DNA of 64,000 nt, from NCBI RefSeq assembly GCF_024753255.1, contig NZ_JANUHA010000013.1, forward strand, positions 1 through 64,000. The letters run 5' to 3'. The DNA is from Massilia agri (GTDB lineage Bacteria > Pseudomonadota > Gammaproteobacteria > Burkholderiales > Burkholderiaceae_D). Each line of letters begins with the position of its first letter. Position 1 is the first letter of the stretch. Under the pieces are notes generated by a model. That model worked only from the letters and a program-made list of their open reading frames with translations, had not been told where the DNA came from and did no database searches. This document shows, in pieces, positions 62,679 through 64,000 of the stretch. The position numbers were made by a program, and so were the translations under genes.

Positions 62679-62695
62679 CCTGCTGGAAAATTTTT

Positions 62696-62710
62696 TGGAA
62701 ACGTTGCCAA
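62696..62710. promoter_or_regulatory. LacI-type operator 3
   Basis: TGGAAACGTTGCCAA, identical to operator 2; its start is 32 bases (about three helical turns) from it. Tandem sites favour cooperative or looped repression. Confidence 0.75.
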
Positions 62711-62777
62711 CCTGCCGAGCTCATTATTGCGCCGCTGTGAATACGATGTCAATGCAATTCACACCGGCTGTCGCGTT

Positions 62778-64000
62778 TCAGGGTTTGCCGCCCCAGGCGA
62801 AAGTGGCGACGCTCATGCCCGGCAAGGTATAGCGGAAGCTCTGCCCTTTCATGCGGACCGAGAAGGTCTGTTCCTGTGGCGCGCCATTGGCCACGACGAG
62901 GGCGAGCGAGCCGTCGCGGTTGCGGAAGGCGACGTTCGACAGCTCCCCTGCTGCTTCGCTCGACTGGACCCGCTGCGCGCCCGGCAGCACGAAGCGGCTG
63001 GCGTGGGCAAGCGCGTAGTACTCCACGTTGCGCGTCACTTCGCCGGTGCGCGAATCGATGGTCACGACGCCGCGGCAGTCCTTGCAGCCGCCCAGGTGCG
63101 GGCCGTCCTTCTCGTCCAGCGCCAGGTTCCACAGCAGGACGCCGCGCGCCCAGCCGCGCGTGGTGTCGATGACGAGGGTGCGGGTGAAGAACATCAGGTT
63201 CTTGGCCCAGTCCATGGCCCAGCGTCCGCCCGAGCACTCCGTGAACCAGGTGTCCTTGTCCGGGAAACGCGCGTGCACCTGGGCCTGCACGGCCACATTG
63301 CCCGCATAGCAGTGCCAGGCGACCCCGCTGACATACCTGGCGGCGGCCGGATCGGCCAGCACGGCCGTCGGCGACTGGGGTTCGTCCCAGTTGTGGTCCC
63401 AGTCGAAGACCGTGGTGCCGGGGTGCTCGCGCGCCAGCAAGGGGCCGAGGTGGCCGCCGATGAAAGCGGCGCGGCTCGGCGGATCGACGCGCATGCCCGG
63501 GTAGTCGGCAGGCTCGAAGTGCGGCTCGTTCTGCAGCGTCAGCGCGAAGATCGGCACCCCCTCCTTCTGCATGGCGCCCACGTAGCGGCCCAGGTAGCGG
63601 GCGAAGGCGTCGTAGGCTTCCGGCTTGAGCGAGCCCTTGATCAGGCTGTCGCTGCTCTTCATCCAGCCCGGCGCGCTCCAGGGCGAAGCCATCACCTTCA
63701 GTTGCGGATTGATCGCCAGCGCCTGTTTCACGGTCGGCAGCACGGTAGCCCGGTGCGGGTCGATGGAGAAGCGTTTCAATTCCGGATCACGCTCGCCTGC
63801 CGGCATGTCGTCGAAGCTGTAATGGCTCTGCGAGAAATCCGAGGCGCCGATGGTCAGGCGGGTGAAGGACATGCCGAGGCCGGGATTGCGGCCGAACAGC
63901 TCGCGCATCAGCTTGTCGCGCTGCGCCGGCTTCATGCGCTGCTGGATGAGAAAGGCCGAGGCGTCGGTGATCGAGGCGCCGAAGCCTTGTATTTCCTGGA
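62778..64000 (-). CDS. GH30-family glycoside hydrolase, partial (N-terminus outside window)
   Basis: At least 407 codons are present and the gene continues past the right edge. The open reading at the edge starts QEIQGFGASITDASAFLIQQ, the conserved GH30 strand. Further motifs are MASPWSAPGWMKSS, acid/base Glu in LQNEP and nucleophile Glu in WFTECSGG, the canonical form. The short beta domain at the end reads LVVANGAPQEQTF and closes FAWGGKP. It precedes the TonB receptor on the same strand and would supply it with products. Confidence 0.9.
   Translation of the reverse strand, partial: QEIQGFGASITDASAFLIQQRMKPAQRDKLMRELFGRNPGLGMSFTRLTIGASDFSQSHYSFDDMPAGERDPELKRFSIDPHRATVLPTVKQALAINPQLKVMASPWSAPGWMKSSDSLIKGSLKPEAYDAFARYLGRYVGAMQKEGVPIFALTLQNEPHFEPADYPGMRVDPPSRAAFIGGHLGPLLAREHPGTTVFDWDHNWDEPQSPTAVLADPAAARYVSGVAWHCYAGNVAVQAQVHARFPDKDTWFTECSGGRWAMDWAKNLMFFTRTLVIDTTRGWARGVLLWNLALDEKDGPHLGGCKDCRGVVTIDSRTGEVTRNVEYYALAHASRFVLPGAQRVQSSEAAGELSNVAFRNRDGSLALVVANGAPQEQTFSVRMKGQSFRYTLPGMSVATFAWGGKP

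Noticed and set aside
1-64000. CRISPR array, tRNA or rRNA genes
   Set aside because: No regularly spaced repeats, cloverleaf-like sequences or rRNA blocks were seen on reading the window.

Overview
The window is high-GC DNA from a betaproteobacterium. Codon use, the type VI secretion gene order and the carbohydrate TonB receptors suggest an Oxalobacteraceae (Massilia/Telluria/Duganella-like) chromosome. This is inferred from gene content; there is no rRNA in the window to confirm it.

1-33 kb is a nearly complete type VI secretion system (T6SS). The plus-strand block at 1.1-10.3 kb carries an M15 peptidase (TagX-like), a PAAR spike tip, a membrane protein with a degenerate ketosynthase-like domain, TssM, TagF, an OmpA-domain anchor and TssA. 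The minus-strand block at 28.0-18.8 kb carries a TPR lipoprotein, TssB, TssC, Hcp, TssE, TssF, TssG and ClpV. A divergent plus-strand block at 28.3-33.3 kb carries TssK, TssL and a VgrG. No canonical TssJ is visible. TagX and the PAAR protein together with the TPR lipoprotein match the TssJ-less organisation known from Burkholderia T6SS-1 and Acinetobacter.

Two accessory cargo islands interrupt the core. Island 1 (10.3-18.7 kb, minus strand) has a long VgrG, a PoNe-like PD-(D/E)XK DNase effector coupled to it by a 4-nt overlap, its DUF1911-type immunity protein, and two paralogous membrane proteins that look like orphan immunity genes. Island 2 (33.3-41.2 kb) starts with a LysM / lysozyme-like / M23 peptidase effector and a lipoprotein immunity candidate. 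It then decays into frameshifted genes, an internally deleted IS3 element, Imm71/72-like and Tai4-like orphan immunity genes, and further small exported proteins. Its right edge truncates an exported gene that belonged to the pectin operon.

41.2-49.3 kb is a pectin-utilisation locus: a fused PL10 pectate lyase / SGNH acetylesterase / DUF1593 protein, a TonB-dependent receptor and a divergent Tat-exported Gfo/Idh/MocA oxidoreductase. Repeated TGGTC-type operators lie between the last two, and a strong tandem hairpin terminator lies between receptor and lyase.

49.3-57.2 kb is ordinary chromosome: a LysR/SDR pair, a second TonB receptor divergent from an AI-2E-family exporter, a small basic protein, an exported DNase I-like protein, and a TetR regulator with a membrane protein whose upstream regions share palindromes.

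57.3-64.0 kb is a second glycan locus on the minus strand: two GH30 glycosidases flanking a large TonB receptor, then a LacI regulator. Three copies of a LacI-type operator stand directly upstream of the receptor gene.
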